Below, in pieces: positions 26,970 through 36,047 of a DNA stretch of 63,205 nt. The stretch lies in contig JACPIS010000033.1 in NCBI GenBank assembly GCA_016187925.1, forward strand, positions 1-63,205, given 5' to 3'. A model generated the notes under the pieces. It did not search any database. It was not told the DNA's origin and was given only the letters and a program-made list of their open reading frames with translations. The position numbers and the translations under genes are program-made. Every line of letters starts with the position of its first letter. Positions within the stretch are counted from its first letter, which is position 1. This DNA comes from Opitutia bacterium. Its GTDB lineage: Bacteria > Verrucomicrobiota > Verrucomicrobiia > Opitutales > Opitutaceae.

Positions 26970-28700
26970 ATGGCAGGCATACAAATCTCAGGACTCCTTT
27001 CGAACTCCGCCTTCGACTGGAAGTCAGTCGTCGATCAGTTGATCGCCGTCGACGGCATTCCGATCCAGAACCTGAACAAGGAGAAGGACACCAACACGCA
27101 GAAGGTCGCTGCGCTCGACCAGCTGCGCACGGCGATGTTTGATCTGAAGGACTCCCTGCAGACCCTGCGCAGCAACAGCGTCTTCTCGGCGCGGAGCGTC
27201 AGCGCCGATGTCGCCACGACCTGGAAATCCACCTCGTCCACCGGCGCCGCGCTCGGTAGCTACAAGTTCGCCGTCCAGCAGCTCGCCACCAAGGCGCAGA
27301 CCACCGGCACCGCTAACATTGGCCAGGGCATCAGCGCCACCGACGATGTCTCCGGTCTGACGCTTTCCAATCTCGCCACCGCCACCGCTGCGACCGCCGG
27401 CACGCTCACGGTCAACGGCCAGCAGATCACGATCGCGCTCACCGATTCGCTGCAGAGCGTGTTCACCGCCATCTCCACCGCGACCGGTGGTGATATCACC
27501 GCGACCTACAGCGCCGCGACCGACAAGGTCACGCTCACCAGCGCCAGCAACACCCCGATCGTGCTCGGGGCGGCCAACGACACCTCCAATTTTTTCTCGG
27601 TCCTCAAGCTGGCCAACAACGGCACGGGCACCGTCGCCAGCTCGGCCTCGCTCGGCACGCTCAAGACCGCCGCCACACTCGCCTCCTCCGGCCTCGCCAC
27701 CGCGCTTACCGGCCAGGACGGCTCGGGCAACGGCAGCTTCACGATCAACGGCGTCAGCATCAGCTACAACGTCAACACCGACACCATCGGCAGCCTGCTC
27801 AGCACCATCAATCAGGCCGGCGCGGGCGTCACCGCGACCTACGATTCGTCGAGCGACCGCGTGAACATCGTCAACAACAGCACCGGCGACACCGGCATGG
27901 GCCTCGCCGACACCACGGGCAATCTGCTCGCGGCACTCGGAGTCACCAGCGGCGCGGGGGGCACATTCACGCGCGGCAATAACGCCCTCTTCACCGTCAA
28001 CGGCGGCCCGACCCTCGCGAGCATGAGCAACACGCTCACCGCCGACGTGCACGGCATCACCGGCCTGAGCGTCACCGTCAACACGCAGACTACGCAGACC
28101 CTGCAGGTCGAGAGCGACAGCCAGACGATGCAGGGCGCCATCCAGACGTTCGTGGACAAGTTCAACGCCTTCCAGAGTCTCGTCGAGACCAGCACGAAGA
28201 TCACCACCACGAGCGGCAAGGTCAGCACCTCCATTCTCTCCGACAACCGCGAGGTGCAGGGTTGGGCGGGCAGCTTGCAGACCTTCGCCTTCGAGGAGGT
28301 TTTCGGGTTGACCGGCACCGTGAAGCGCCTCGATCACCTCGGCATCGATTTCAACAGCACCACCGGACAACTCACCGTCAAGGACGCCGGCAAGCTCGCC
28401 TCCGCCCTGGCCGATCACCCGGACGACGTTGAGAAGTTTTTCCTCACGAACACGACGGGCTTCGTCGCCAAGATGTACGGCTTCCTCACCACGACCATTG
28501 CGGCCGACGGCAGCCAGCAGAGCAATCTGAACTCCGCCAACAATTCGCTGGACGACCAGATCGCGACGCTGCAGCGCCGGCTCGACAACGAGCGCGAGCT
28601 GCTGACCAACGCGTTCATCAAGATGACGGAAGCCCAGTCCGCGGCGCAGAGCCAGAACCAGTATCTCACCAACACGTTCTTCAAGAACAACAGCAACTGA
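26970..28700 (+). CDS. fliD: Flagellar filament cap protein
   Basis: 576 aa. N-terminal GIQISGLLSNSAFDWKSVVD and VDQLIAVDGIPIQNLNKEK are the FliD_N signature, and the C-terminus NNSLDDQIATLQRRLDNERE plus QNQYLTNTFFK is the FliD_C coiled region. The middle is Thr/Ser/Ala-rich. FliD forms the cap under which flagellin polymerises. A sigma-28 site at 26907-26933 controls it; no clear Shine-Dalgarno sequence precedes the ATG. The following lipoprotein gene starts 2 bases after its stop, so they share a message. Confidence 0.94.
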   Translation: MAGIQISGLLSNSAFDWKSVVDQLIAVDGIPIQNLNKEKDTNTQKVAALDQLRTAMFDLKDSLQTLRSNSVFSARSVSADVATTWKSTSSTGAALGSYKFAVQQLATKAQTTGTANIGQGISATDDVSGLTLSNLATATAATAGTLTVNGQQITIALTDSLQSVFTAISTATGGDITATYSAATDKVTLTSASNTPIVLGAANDTSNFFSVLKLANNGTGTVASSASLGTLKTAATLASSGLATALTGQDGSGNGSFTINGVSISYNVNTDTIGSLLSTINQAGAGVTATYDSSSDRVNIVNNSTGDTGMGLADTTGNLLAALGVTSGAGGTFTRGNNALFTVNGGPTLASMSNTLTADVHGITGLSVTVNTQTTQTLQVESDSQTMQGAIQTFVDKFNAFQSLVETSTKITTTSGKVSTSILSDNREVQGWAGSLQTFAFEEVFGLTGTVKRLDHLGIDFNSTTGQLTVKDAGKLASALADHPDDVEKFFLTNTTGFVAKMYGFLTTTIAADGSQQSNLNSANNSLDDQIATLQRRLDNERELLTNAFIKMTEAQSAAQSQNQYLTNTFFKNNSN

Positions 28701-28702
28701 TC

Positions 28703-29383
28703 TTGAGCCCGTCCCGCCACTCCGTCCGTTTTCTCCGCGTCGCCTCGGCGCTGCTGGCCGCCGCGCTGCTGGGCGGCTGCGCAGGCGGCCCGGCCATCAA
28801 CGATCCCGTGCGGGTCGGGCCGTTTTTCGCTCCGCGTAATTTTGCCGGCGACAAGACGATGCCTGCGACCATCCGCCGGGTGCTCGTGCTGCCGGTCTGC
28901 GGCGGCAATCTCACCGAACCCGAGGCGGTCGCCGCGCTCGACCCGGTCATCCTCACGACGCTGCAGCGTCAGCAGCGCTTCGAGGTCGTGCCGCTCTCCC
29001 GCGAGGAGTGCGCGCAGCGCTTCGGCGCCCGGGAGTTTTCCTCGGCCGGCGCACTGCCGCACGGCTTCCTCGAGCAGGTCGGCCGCTACTACGCCGCCGA
29101 CGCCGTGCTCTTTGTCGACCTGACGGTCTACCAGCCCTACCGGCCGCTCGGGCTCGGCTTCCGGGCCAAGCTCGCCACGGTGCAGGACGTGCGGCTGATC
29201 TGGTCCTTCGACGAGATTTTCTCCGTGACCAACCCCGCGGTGGTCAACGCCGTGCGGCGTTTCCACCTGCAGGAGCAGCACACCACGCCCCCGGTCGACC
29301 TCTCGGTCGCGGCGTTGCAAAGCCCGGGCCGTTTCGCCGCCTACGCGGCCGACACGATGTTCGCCACTCTGCCACCGCGCTGA
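28703..29383 (+). CDS. Lipoprotein co-transcribed with fliD
   Basis: 226 aa with a TTG start at 28703, two bases after fliD. Residues 1-26 are a lipoprotein signal: basic start, hydrophobic ALLAAALLGGC with the lipobox LGGC. The mature part (RRVLVLPVCGGNL, ADAVLFVDLTVYQPYRPLG) resembles envelope lipoproteins with a CsgG/FlgT-type alpha-beta domain, but that is only a weak resemblance. The position suggests a flagellar role at the outer membrane. No known symbol is assigned. Confidence 0.78.
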   Translation: MSPSRHSVRFLRVASALLAAALLGGCAGGPAINDPVRVGPFFAPRNFAGDKTMPATIRRVLVLPVCGGNLTEPEAVAALDPVILTTLQRQQRFEVVPLSREECAQRFGAREFSSAGALPHGFLEQVGRYYAADAVLFVDLTVYQPYRPLGLGFRAKLATVQDVRLIWSFDEIFSVTNPAVVNAVRRFHLQEQHTTPPVDLSVAALQSPGRFAAYAADTMFATLPPR

Positions 29384-29413
29384 TGGACCGGTGCAAATCG
29401 CTCTCTTTCCGGC

Positions 29414-29440
29414 TAAAGTCCCCTTCGCTCCGGACGATTA
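29414..29440 (+). promoter_or_regulatory. sigma-28 promoter for FlgM-like/fliS operon
   Basis: TAAAGTCC-N11-GACGATTA, exact spacing, 6/8 in both elements. Predicted +1 is ~29447, about 67 bases before the ATG at 29514. Confidence 0.78.
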
Positions 29441-29513
29441 TCATGCTATCAACCAACGGCGTTCCCTGTAGCCCCAGTCAGAGGCGGACCGTTTACACAG
29501 AAACGCAAAGCCC

Positions 29514-29795
29514 ATGATTCATTCTACGTCTTCTTCCGATCGGACCAACCGTCCGGAAGCCGTCAGCCAGACCACCCCCAAAGTGGTCGTGCGTGCTCCC
29601 GGCTCCGACCAGTTCTCAGCCGAGAACTCCGCCGCCTTGCGCGTCGCGCTGGCGAACCAGCCGGAGATCCGCCCCGAGGTGGTCGAGCGCGGCCGGGCCC
29701 TCGCGGCCGACCCCTCCTATCCCTCGCCGGCGATTCTTCGCCAGGTGAGCGCGGCGATCCTCCGCTCGCCGGACTTCTCCGAAGACCAGGCCTGA
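29514..29795 (+). CDS. FlgM-like anti-sigma-28 factor (candidate)
   Basis: 93 aa. The N-terminal half is polar and probably disordered. The C-terminal half (PEIRPEVVERGRALAADPSY, then SPAILRQVSAAILRSPDF) follows the FlgM pattern: a short helix starting I-x-x-E-x-V, a basic residue, a turn, then a final amphipathic helix that holds sigma-28. FlgM proteins are ~90-100 aa. It sits behind its own sigma-28 site, as flgM often does for feedback, and ahead of fliS. Similarity is by pattern only, so the call is a candidate. Confidence 0.62.
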   Translation: MIHSTSSSDRTNRPEAVSQTTPKVVVRAPGSDQFSAENSAALRVALANQPEIRPEVVERGRALAADPSYPSPAILRQVSAAILRSPDFSEDQA

Positions 29796-29814
29796 CGCGT
29801 TCACCCCCCGCCCC

Positions 29815-30243
29815 ATGGTCGCCCAAGATTGCGCGCGCGCCTACCGGACCAACTCGGTCCTCACCGCCAGCCCGGGGCAACTCGTGCTGATGATGTACGA
29901 CGGCGCCCTGCGCGCCCTGGCCCAGGCCCGCGAGGCCTTCGCCCGTCCGGCGGATGACATCCGCCGCGTCGAGGCGATCAACCAGCAGCTGCTCAAGGCG
30001 CAGAACATCATCGGCGAACTGCAGGGCACCCTGAATTTCGAGGCGGGCGACGGGCAGTTCGCCCGCGAGATGCACCGGCTCTACGATTACTACAACCGCC
30101 GCCTCATCCAGGCCAACATGCGCAAGGAAGAGGCCCCGGTGATCGAGGTCGAGCGCCTGCTCGGCGAGGTGCGCAATGCGTGGGCGGAGATGCTCCGCTC
30201 CCACGACCCGGCGCACACGCCCGGCGTCCGCAGCGTGGCCTGA
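29815..30243 (+). CDS. fliS: Flagellin export chaperone FliS
   Basis: 142 aa. N-terminal ARAYRTNSVLTASPGQLVLM and MYDGALRAL, with helical QNIIGELQGTLNFEAG and LYDYYNRRLIQANMRK, match FliS. It binds the C-terminus of flagellin and prevents premature polymerisation. The stop and next start overlap (TGATG), so it is coupled to the FlgN-like gene. Confidence 0.94.
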   Translation: MVAQDCARAYRTNSVLTASPGQLVLMMYDGALRALAQAREAFARPADDIRRVEAINQQLLKAQNIIGELQGTLNFEAGDGQFAREMHRLYDYYNRRLIQANMRKEEAPVIEVERLLGEVRNAWAEMLRSHDPAHTPGVRSVA

Positions 30244-30608
30244 TGGAAACGCCCCTCCAGACCGCGAAACGCCTCATCACCGCGCTCGAGGAGCTCGTGG
30301 CGCAGGAGGCCGCCAACCTGCGCAACCTCGATTTGGTCGAGGCCGTGCAGGTCACCGAGCGGGCCGCCCCGCTGGTGCAGAAGCTCGGCGAGCTGGCGAA
30401 CGAGCCCGGCGTCGCCCCTTTGCGGCCGCGAGTCGAGGCACTGATCATCCAACGCCAGCAGAGCACACAGATGCTCGATTCACACTTGGCGCGCATGCAG
30501 TCCGAGCTGCGCCGCATCGACGAGGCGCGCGCCCGGCTTTCCAAGGTGGCCCCGGCCTATGGCTCCGGCGGCGCGCCCGCCGTGTCGCGCCTGAATACGG
30601 CGGCTTGA
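30243..30608 (+). CDS. FlgN-like flagellar chaperone
   Basis: 121 aa from the ATG at 30243, which overlaps the fliS stop by one base. It is almost entirely helical: AKRLITALEELVAQEAANLR, then VTERAAPLVQKLGELANEPG and DSHLARMQSELRRIDEARAR. This three-helix pattern and its place directly after fliS fit FlgN or FliT, chaperones for hook-associated proteins or FliD. No signature motif distinguishes the two. It is followed by a strong bidirectional terminator. Confidence 0.74.
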   Translation: METPLQTAKRLITALEELVAQEAANLRNLDLVEAVQVTERAAPLVQKLGELANEPGVAPLRPRVEALIIQRQQSTQMLDSHLARMQSELRRIDEARARLSKVAPAYGSGGAPAVSRLNTAA

Positions 30609-30663
30609 GCGGCGGCGCCGGTCCGTGGTTCGCCCGGCGAGCCCGAATCATTATTGGGAAAAC

Positions 30664-30700
30664 AAAAAAAGCGCATCCCGCGGGATGCGCTGAATTTTTC
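30664..30700. terminator. Bidirectional terminator
   Basis: Perfect 10-bp inverted repeat GCGCATCCCG/CGGGATGCGC (30671-30690), with an A-run on the left and ATTTTT on the right. It ends the fliS operon on the plus strand and the 135-aa gene on the minus strand. Confidence 0.93.
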
Positions 30701-30712
30701 GGCGGGGTTCGC

Positions 30713-31120
30713 TCAGACCGCAGCAGCGGTCAACGGGGCCGCGGGCACCTCGGCCATCAGCGGCTCGGTCTTGGCGGGCGGGCCGGCCATCCATTCGGCG
30801 GCCACTTTGCGGGCCTCGCTGGTCCAGTTGAGGTCGGGCTTGGTGTAAATCGAGCGGATGACGCTGCTCTCGACGCCGCTCCAGGAGAGCGCGGCCTTGA
30901 GGCAGGGCGTGCCGTCGGCGAGCGCATAGCTCTGCAGCAGCACGCAGCCGCGGGATTCCTTGCGGCCGTCCGGAGCGCGAACACCGAGCGCGATGCGGGC
31001 GAGGCCGAGATGGTAGTTGATGGTGCGGGCGGTATCCCACGAGCCGTCGGACGGGGACGGATCGTCGGCCGCGAGGGCCTTCTCGATGTCGGTCAGGAAG
31101 GAGAGCAGACGGGTATGCAT
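30713..31120 (-). CDS. Unknown 135-aa protein in the sigma-28 regulon
   Basis: 135 aa with no family recognised. Residues ~1-95 look like a compact alpha-beta domain (LLSFLTDIEKALAADDPSPS, TARTINYHLGLARIALGV, SRGCVLLQSYALADGTPCLK); the last ~30 residues are Ala/Pro-rich and probably disordered. No signal peptide or membrane segment, so it is likely cytosolic. The striking point is its promoter: the best sigma-28 match in the window lies 34-60 bases upstream. With flanking fliS/FlgN-like and receiver genes, this predicts a late flagellar or chemotaxis function. It ends at the bidirectional terminator. Confidence 0.8.
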   Translation of the reverse strand: MHTRLLSFLTDIEKALAADDPSPSDGSWDTARTINYHLGLARIALGVRAPDGRKESRGCVLLQSYALADGTPCLKAALSWSGVESSVIRSIYTKPDLNWTSEARKVAAEWMAGPPAKTEPLMAEVPAAPLTAAAV

Positions 31121-31153
31121 GGCAAGGGAGCGCTGGGAACGCTTGTCAGGGGG

Positions 31154-31180
31154 TAATCGGCCCGCGGGCGAAAAACTTTA
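31154..31180 (-). promoter_or_regulatory. sigma-28 promoter, near-perfect
   Basis: Minus strand TAAAGTTT-N11-GCCGATTA: 8/8 in the -35, exact spacer, 7/8 in the -10. Predicted +1 is ~31147, 27 bases before the ATG of the 135-aa gene. Confidence 0.88.
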
Positions 31181-31192
31181 ATGAAATTATCC

Positions 31193-31219
31193 TAAAGCGG
31201 GCTCGACGCCGGCCGATGG
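31193..31219 (+). promoter_or_regulatory. sigma-28 promoter for receiver gene
   Basis: TAAAGCGG-N11-GCCGATGG, exact spacing, -10 6/8. Divergent from the near-perfect minus-strand site; the two -35 boxes are only 12 bases apart. Predicted +1 is ~31226. Confidence 0.8.
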
Positions 31220-31242
31220 TGTTGGTTGGTTAATTACCCGCC

Positions 31243-31707
31243 ATGTCCGACGCCCATTCCGCAATCGAGGGAACCGCGTTCGGCCCGACCTATCCTCACC
31301 CGAGGAAGGACGTCGTGCTGTTGCTGGAGGACAACGAGACGATCGCGAAGATGCTGATGGCCGTGCTGCGGCAGATTGGCCTGCGCGTGGTCTGGAGCCC
31401 GCTCGGCGCCGAGGGAATGGCCGCTTTCCGGCGTCATGATCGCGAGGTCGCGCTCGTGCTGGCCGATTGCCGGCTGCCCGATATGGACGGCCGGGAGGTT
31501 TGCCAGCAGATGCGCGAACTCGTGCCGACGCTGCCGGTGCTCGTCACCAGCGGCAGCGTGACGGCGCGCAACCTCGGTCCGCTTGTGCCGCACCGACTCG
31601 TGCAATATCTGCCCAAGCCCTACGCTCCCTCGGAAATCATCTCCCGGGTGCGCCAGTTGCTCGCCCAGGCCGAACAGGCCGAATCGGCGGCCGCAGGTTT
31701 TGTTTGA
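31243..31707 (+). CDS. Single-domain response regulator
   Basis: 154 aa. Receiver fold at ~22-145: acidic pair in LLLEDNETIA, phospho-acceptor Asp in LVLADCRLPDMDG, Thr/Ser position in PVLVTSGS and conserved Lys in QYLPKPYAPSE. No output domain, so it would act by protein contact like CheY or relay to another protein. It has its own sigma-28 site. It precedes the sigma-54 activator gene by 68 bases containing a palindrome. Confidence 0.88.
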   Translation: MSDAHSAIEGTAFGPTYPHPRKDVVLLLEDNETIAKMLMAVLRQIGLRVVWSPLGAEGMAAFRRHDREVALVLADCRLPDMDGREVCQQMRELVPTLPVLVTSGSVTARNLGPLVPHRLVQYLPKPYAPSEIISRVRQLLAQAEQAESAAAGFV

Positions 31708-31721
31708 ACCGGGTGGAGCAG

Positions 31722-31739
31722 GCGTCTACTTGTAGACGC
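31722..31739. promoter_or_regulatory. Palindrome upstream of sigma-54 activator gene
   Basis: GCGTCTACTTGTAGACGC is an 8-bp perfect inverted repeat with a 2-base centre. The tiny loop and absence of a T-tract make an operator more likely than a terminator. No regulator can be named. Confidence 0.5.
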
Positions 31740-31775
31740 TCATGCTGATTACTGCGTCAACCCGCCGTCGCTCCG

Positions 31776-33251
<1,476 letters not shown>

Positions 33252-33329
33252 GCCAATTTGACCGGACGGGCTGGGGGAGCCGGCGCACGAAGTGCCGTTC
33301 CGGGTGGGTGATAGCCGCGAAGATTTGCG

Positions 33330-33356
33330 TAAAGTCCCTCAGGGCTGCGCCGATAG
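33330..33356 (+). promoter_or_regulatory. sigma-28 promoter for cheX
   Basis: TAAAGTCC-N11-GCCGATAG, exact spacing, -10 7/8. Predicted +1 is ~33363, 34 bases before the cheX ATG. Confidence 0.83.
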
Positions 33357-33396
33357 ATGCGGGACAGGCCTTGGATGTTACCCTGCGCCCTTATTT

Positions 33397-33927
33397 ATGC
33401 CCGCAACACAGGAAATTTCCGAAAGTCTCATTCGTGAGAACATCACCCGCGCCGTCGGCGACGTTTTTAAAACCATGTTGAACCGCACGACGCAGATGCA
33501 TGCCGCGGCGGGCGATGCGGCCTCTCCCAGCTGGCCGCCGATTCCCTCCGAGGGTGAGTGCATCCCGCAGGTGGTCGGCACGGTCGGCTTCCTCGGCGAT
33601 GCCAACGGCCTGATCTACTTTTACCTGCCGGTGCCCTTCGCCCGGCTCGTGACCTGCCACCTGCTCGGCATGACCGAAGCCGAGCTCGAGGAGGCCGGCG
33701 ACGAGGTGATCAACGACGCCATCGGCGAGCTCACCAACATGACCGTCGGCAGTTTCAAGAACGGCCTCTGCGACGCCGGCTTCCCCTGCAAGCTCACCAT
33801 CCCCTCCATACTCCGCGGCAGTAATTTCTGCATCGAGCCCATCAGCTCGGCGCAGCGCTACATCTACAGCTTCGAAAGCGGCGGCCACAAGATCGTGACC
33901 GACATCCTCCTCAAGACCGGCGACTGA
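33397..33927 (+). CDS. cheX: CheX-type CheY-P phosphatase
   Basis: 176 aa from the ATG at 33397; the promoter just upstream excludes the longer in-frame start at 33292. The CheX/CheC signature is clear: DEVINDAIGELTNMTVGSFK, where E and N form the phosphatase dipole (E-x-x-N). GLIYFYLPVPFARLVTCHLL precedes it. CheX dephosphorylates CheY-P and resets the switch. It is followed 24 bases later by the REC-STAS gene in the same transcript. Confidence 0.88.
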   Translation: MPATQEISESLIRENITRAVGDVFKTMLNRTTQMHAAAGDAASPSWPPIPSEGECIPQVVGTVGFLGDANGLIYFYLPVPFARLVTCHLLGMTEAELEEAGDEVINDAIGELTNMTVGSFKNGLCDAGFPCKLTIPSILRGSNFCIEPISSAQRYIYSFESGGHKIVTDILLKTGD

Positions 33928-33951
33928 GCCCCCCAATTCCCCGATTCCTCC

Positions 33952-35115
33952 ATGCGCAACAAGATCCTTACCGTCGACGATTCCAAGACCGTCCGCATCA
34001 TCGTGCGGAAGGCGTTCAAGTCCTACGATTGCGAAGTCCTCGAGGCTGGCAACGGTGTCGAGGGCCTGGCCGTGGCCGCCAAGGAAATGCCCGACCTCAT
34101 CCTCCTCGACATCACGATGCCCGTCATGGACGGGGTCGAGATGCTCACCAAGCTGAAGTCCGACCCGCAGCTCAAGGGCATCCCCGTCATGATGCTCACC
34201 GCCGAGGGCGGCCGCGACAACGTGCTCAAGATCGCCAAAATCGGCGTGCGCGACTACATCGTGAAGCCCTTCAAGGAGGACGTGCTCATCGAGAAGGCCG
34301 GCCGCATCATCGAGCTCAAGCCCCTCTCCGACACGCCCACCAAGGCCCGCTCCATCTTCGACCCGGCCGACCTCCTCATCGTCGAGGATAAGCCCGCTAT
34401 CATCCAGCAGATCCAGGAAGGCCTGAAGCACACGCCGTGGAAGATCACCGGCGTCAGCACGCAGGGCGAGGCGATCGACTTCTGCACGAAGACGCCGCCC
34501 GACCTCATCATGATCAGCCTCTCGCTGCCGGAGGACGCGGCCTTCACGCTGTTCCGCCTCATCCGCACCAACGTGAAGACCAAGTACACCCCGGTCTTCG
34601 GCCTCGTCGTCAAGACCGAGACGGGCGCGCAGCAGCAGGCGCAGAATGTCGGCTTCACCACCGTCATCACGAAGCCCATCGATATTTCCGAACTCGAGTC
34701 CAAGGTCGCCAAGGCCATGAACCTCGACACCTCCCAGCGCTACTTCGCCGTCGAGGGAGAGAGTCTCGTCATGCGCCTGCCCGAGAACTGCCCCCCGGCC
34801 GTGCTCGCCGAGGCCAGCACCTATCTCAAGCCCAAGCTCTCCGAGGCGGTCGACGCCGGCCACAACAAGACCGTCATCGACGTGCACCTGCTCAAGTCGC
34901 TCCACATGGGCGTCATCAAGCTTCTCATGCTGGCGATGCAGACCTGCCGCGAGCTCGGCGTGCAATACGCCTTGGTCGGCAACGCGCACATCATCGCCGA
35001 GTGCAAGGGCTTCGAGGACACCCGCACCTGGGTCTTCCACGACACGCTCGAAGACGCCAAGGCGAGCTTCTCCAAGTCGCTCGCTCCGGCCTCGCCGGCC
35101 CTGGCCGACGCCTGA
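33952..35115 (+). CDS. REC-pseudoREC-STAS-like signalling protein
   Basis: 387 aa. The first receiver (1-120) is canonical: KILTVDDSKTVR, phospho-Asp in LILLDITMPVMDG, MMLTAEGG and DYIVKPF. The second (~140-262) keeps LLIVEDKPAI and the K of ITKP, but the acceptor position is Ser (LIMISLSLPED), so it is a pseudo-receiver. The C-terminal ~110 residues (KTVIDVHLLKSLHMGVIKLL) resemble a STAS anti-sigma-antagonist-like fold. Such an output would act by binding partners. It is co-transcribed with cheX, so it probably acts in chemotaxis adaptation. The STAS call is by pattern and tentative. Confidence 0.78.
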   Translation: MRNKILTVDDSKTVRIIVRKAFKSYDCEVLEAGNGVEGLAVAAKEMPDLILLDITMPVMDGVEMLTKLKSDPQLKGIPVMMLTAEGGRDNVLKIAKIGVRDYIVKPFKEDVLIEKAGRIIELKPLSDTPTKARSIFDPADLLIVEDKPAIIQQIQEGLKHTPWKITGVSTQGEAIDFCTKTPPDLIMISLSLPEDAAFTLFRLIRTNVKTKYTPVFGLVVKTETGAQQQAQNVGFTTVITKPIDISELESKVAKAMNLDTSQRYFAVEGESLVMRLPENCPPAVLAEASTYLKPKLSEAVDAGHNKTVIDVHLLKSLHMGVIKLLMLAMQTCRELGVQYALVGNAHIIAECKGFEDTRTWVFHDTLEDAKASFSKSLAPASPALADA

Positions 35116-35182
35116 GAGCCGCCCGAACTTTGTTGCGCCAATTGCGCCGCCGTTTTCTCGCCGCGCCGCTTTTGGTTTGCTG

Positions 35183-35307
35183 AGAGCCTATCCGAATAAC
35201 ACTTGCTTTGGCGTGCGCCTGGGTAGGGCGGGGCGGCCCGCCCCGTCGCGGCGCACCGGGCCGGTGCGCCCTACCGCGCAAAGTCGGCCGATATTCGGAT
35301 AGGCTCT
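35183..35307. repeat. MITE-like element, copy 1
   Basis: 125 bp flanked by a perfect 16-bp terminal inverted repeat (AGAGCCTATCCGAATA / TATTCGGATAGGCTCT). The inside is made of nested GC hairpins (GGCGCACCGG/CCGGTGCGCC). A related copy lies at 54999-55146 and a partial one at 35878-35935. It has no coding capacity. Confidence 0.82.
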
Positions 35308-35329
35308 GAGCCGTAACGATTCAGTCGGC

Positions 35330-35404
35330 GGTGGAGCGCGTTGACCTCAACGCGCTTTCTGCGAGCGAAAGTGTGACAGCGCGTTGGGGTCAACGCGCTC
35401 CACC
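35330..35404. repeat. Palindromic repeat, GGAGCGCGTTGA family
   Basis: Left arm GGTGGAGCGCGTTGACCTCA and right arm TGGGGTCAACGCGCTCCACC are near-perfect inverted copies around a ~25-bp centre. Typical of dispersed intergenic palindromes. No second copy is seen in this window. Confidence 0.72.
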
Positions 35405-35462
35405 CGACCAAGGGCACGGTTGCTAGCGGAAGATGCTTCAATCGAATTGTTCCGGCTGAGCG

Positions 35463-35537
35463 GAAGCGAAGGATCCACGGGTTCGAATGCGGCATCGGGT
35501 TCGATGCGGTGGATTCTTCGCAGCGCTCAGAATGACA
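35463..35537. repeat. Palindromic repeat, GAATGACA family, copy 1
   Basis: GAAGCGAAGGATCCACGG at the left and GGATTCTTCGCAGCGCTCAG..GAATGACA at the right. The same arrangement recurs at 62936-63025, so it is a dispersed family. Confidence 0.7.
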
Positions 35538-35615
35538 GCTACGGGAGCCCAAGTCTGCCTTCATTCGCAGTGGGTCCGATACCCTGGAGCAGTTCGCTCC
35601 GGCTTGGATCGCGTT

Positions 35616-35692
35616 GTAGGAGCCTGCTTGCAGGCGATAGGGAACGCGCGCCGACGGATCGTACGCTGAATCGCCTGCAAGCGGGCTCCTGC
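35616..35692. repeat. Palindromic repeat, GTAGGAGCCTGCTTGC family
   Basis: Left arm GTAGGAGCCTGCTTGCAGGC and right arm GCCTGCAAGCGGGCTCCTGC are inverted with few mismatches, separated by ~35 bp. Resembles the REP-type palindromes widespread in other bacteria. Confidence 0.68.
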
Positions 35693-35814
35693 AAAAAAAT
35701 GCGAGCAAGGGGCGAGTTGAGAGGGCGTTGGTTTGATCCAATGCCTCGGGCTTACCCCGAGGATCTTCATACATTCGCTTATCCCCTGTGCTTTTCGCGG
35801 GCGGGAAAAGCAAG

Positions 35815-35852
35815 CGGGGGCCCGCAGCGCAGTCTGCTGCGAGCCCCCGCGT
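35815..35852. repeat. GC-rich hairpin
   Basis: GCGGGGGCCCGCAGC and GCTGCGAGCCCCCGC flank a short loop, giving a ~14-bp stem. It may act as a transcription barrier between the cheX and chemoreceptor units, but no T-tract follows. Confidence 0.5.
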
Positions 35853-35877
35853 CTGGACCTATTGAGCCTCGCGAATC

Positions 35878-35935
35878 AGACCGACAGGTAGGGCGCACCG
35901 CCAAGGCTGACGCACTTGTCGCCGGCCCGGTGCGC
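35878..35935 (-). repeat. Partial MITE-like element
   Basis: Read on the minus strand, GTGCGTCAGCCTTGGCGGTG and the bases that follow match the interior of the copy at 54999-55146 (GGGCGTCAGCCTTGGCTGTT). The terminal repeats are missing, so this is a fragment. 35116-36047 holds no gene. Confidence 0.6.
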
Positions 35936-36047
35936 CGGGAACGTAATATCACCCTCGCGGCGGAGCGGGCCGCTCCGCCCTGCCTTTCGTTTCCTGAGCG
36001 TCAGTCTATTACACGAGCCTCAATAGGGGGAAGTGACAGGCTGGCCG

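Noticed and set aside
35116-36047. Short open frames in the repeat island
   Set aside because: All are shadows crossing palindromes with no start signals or recognisable composition.
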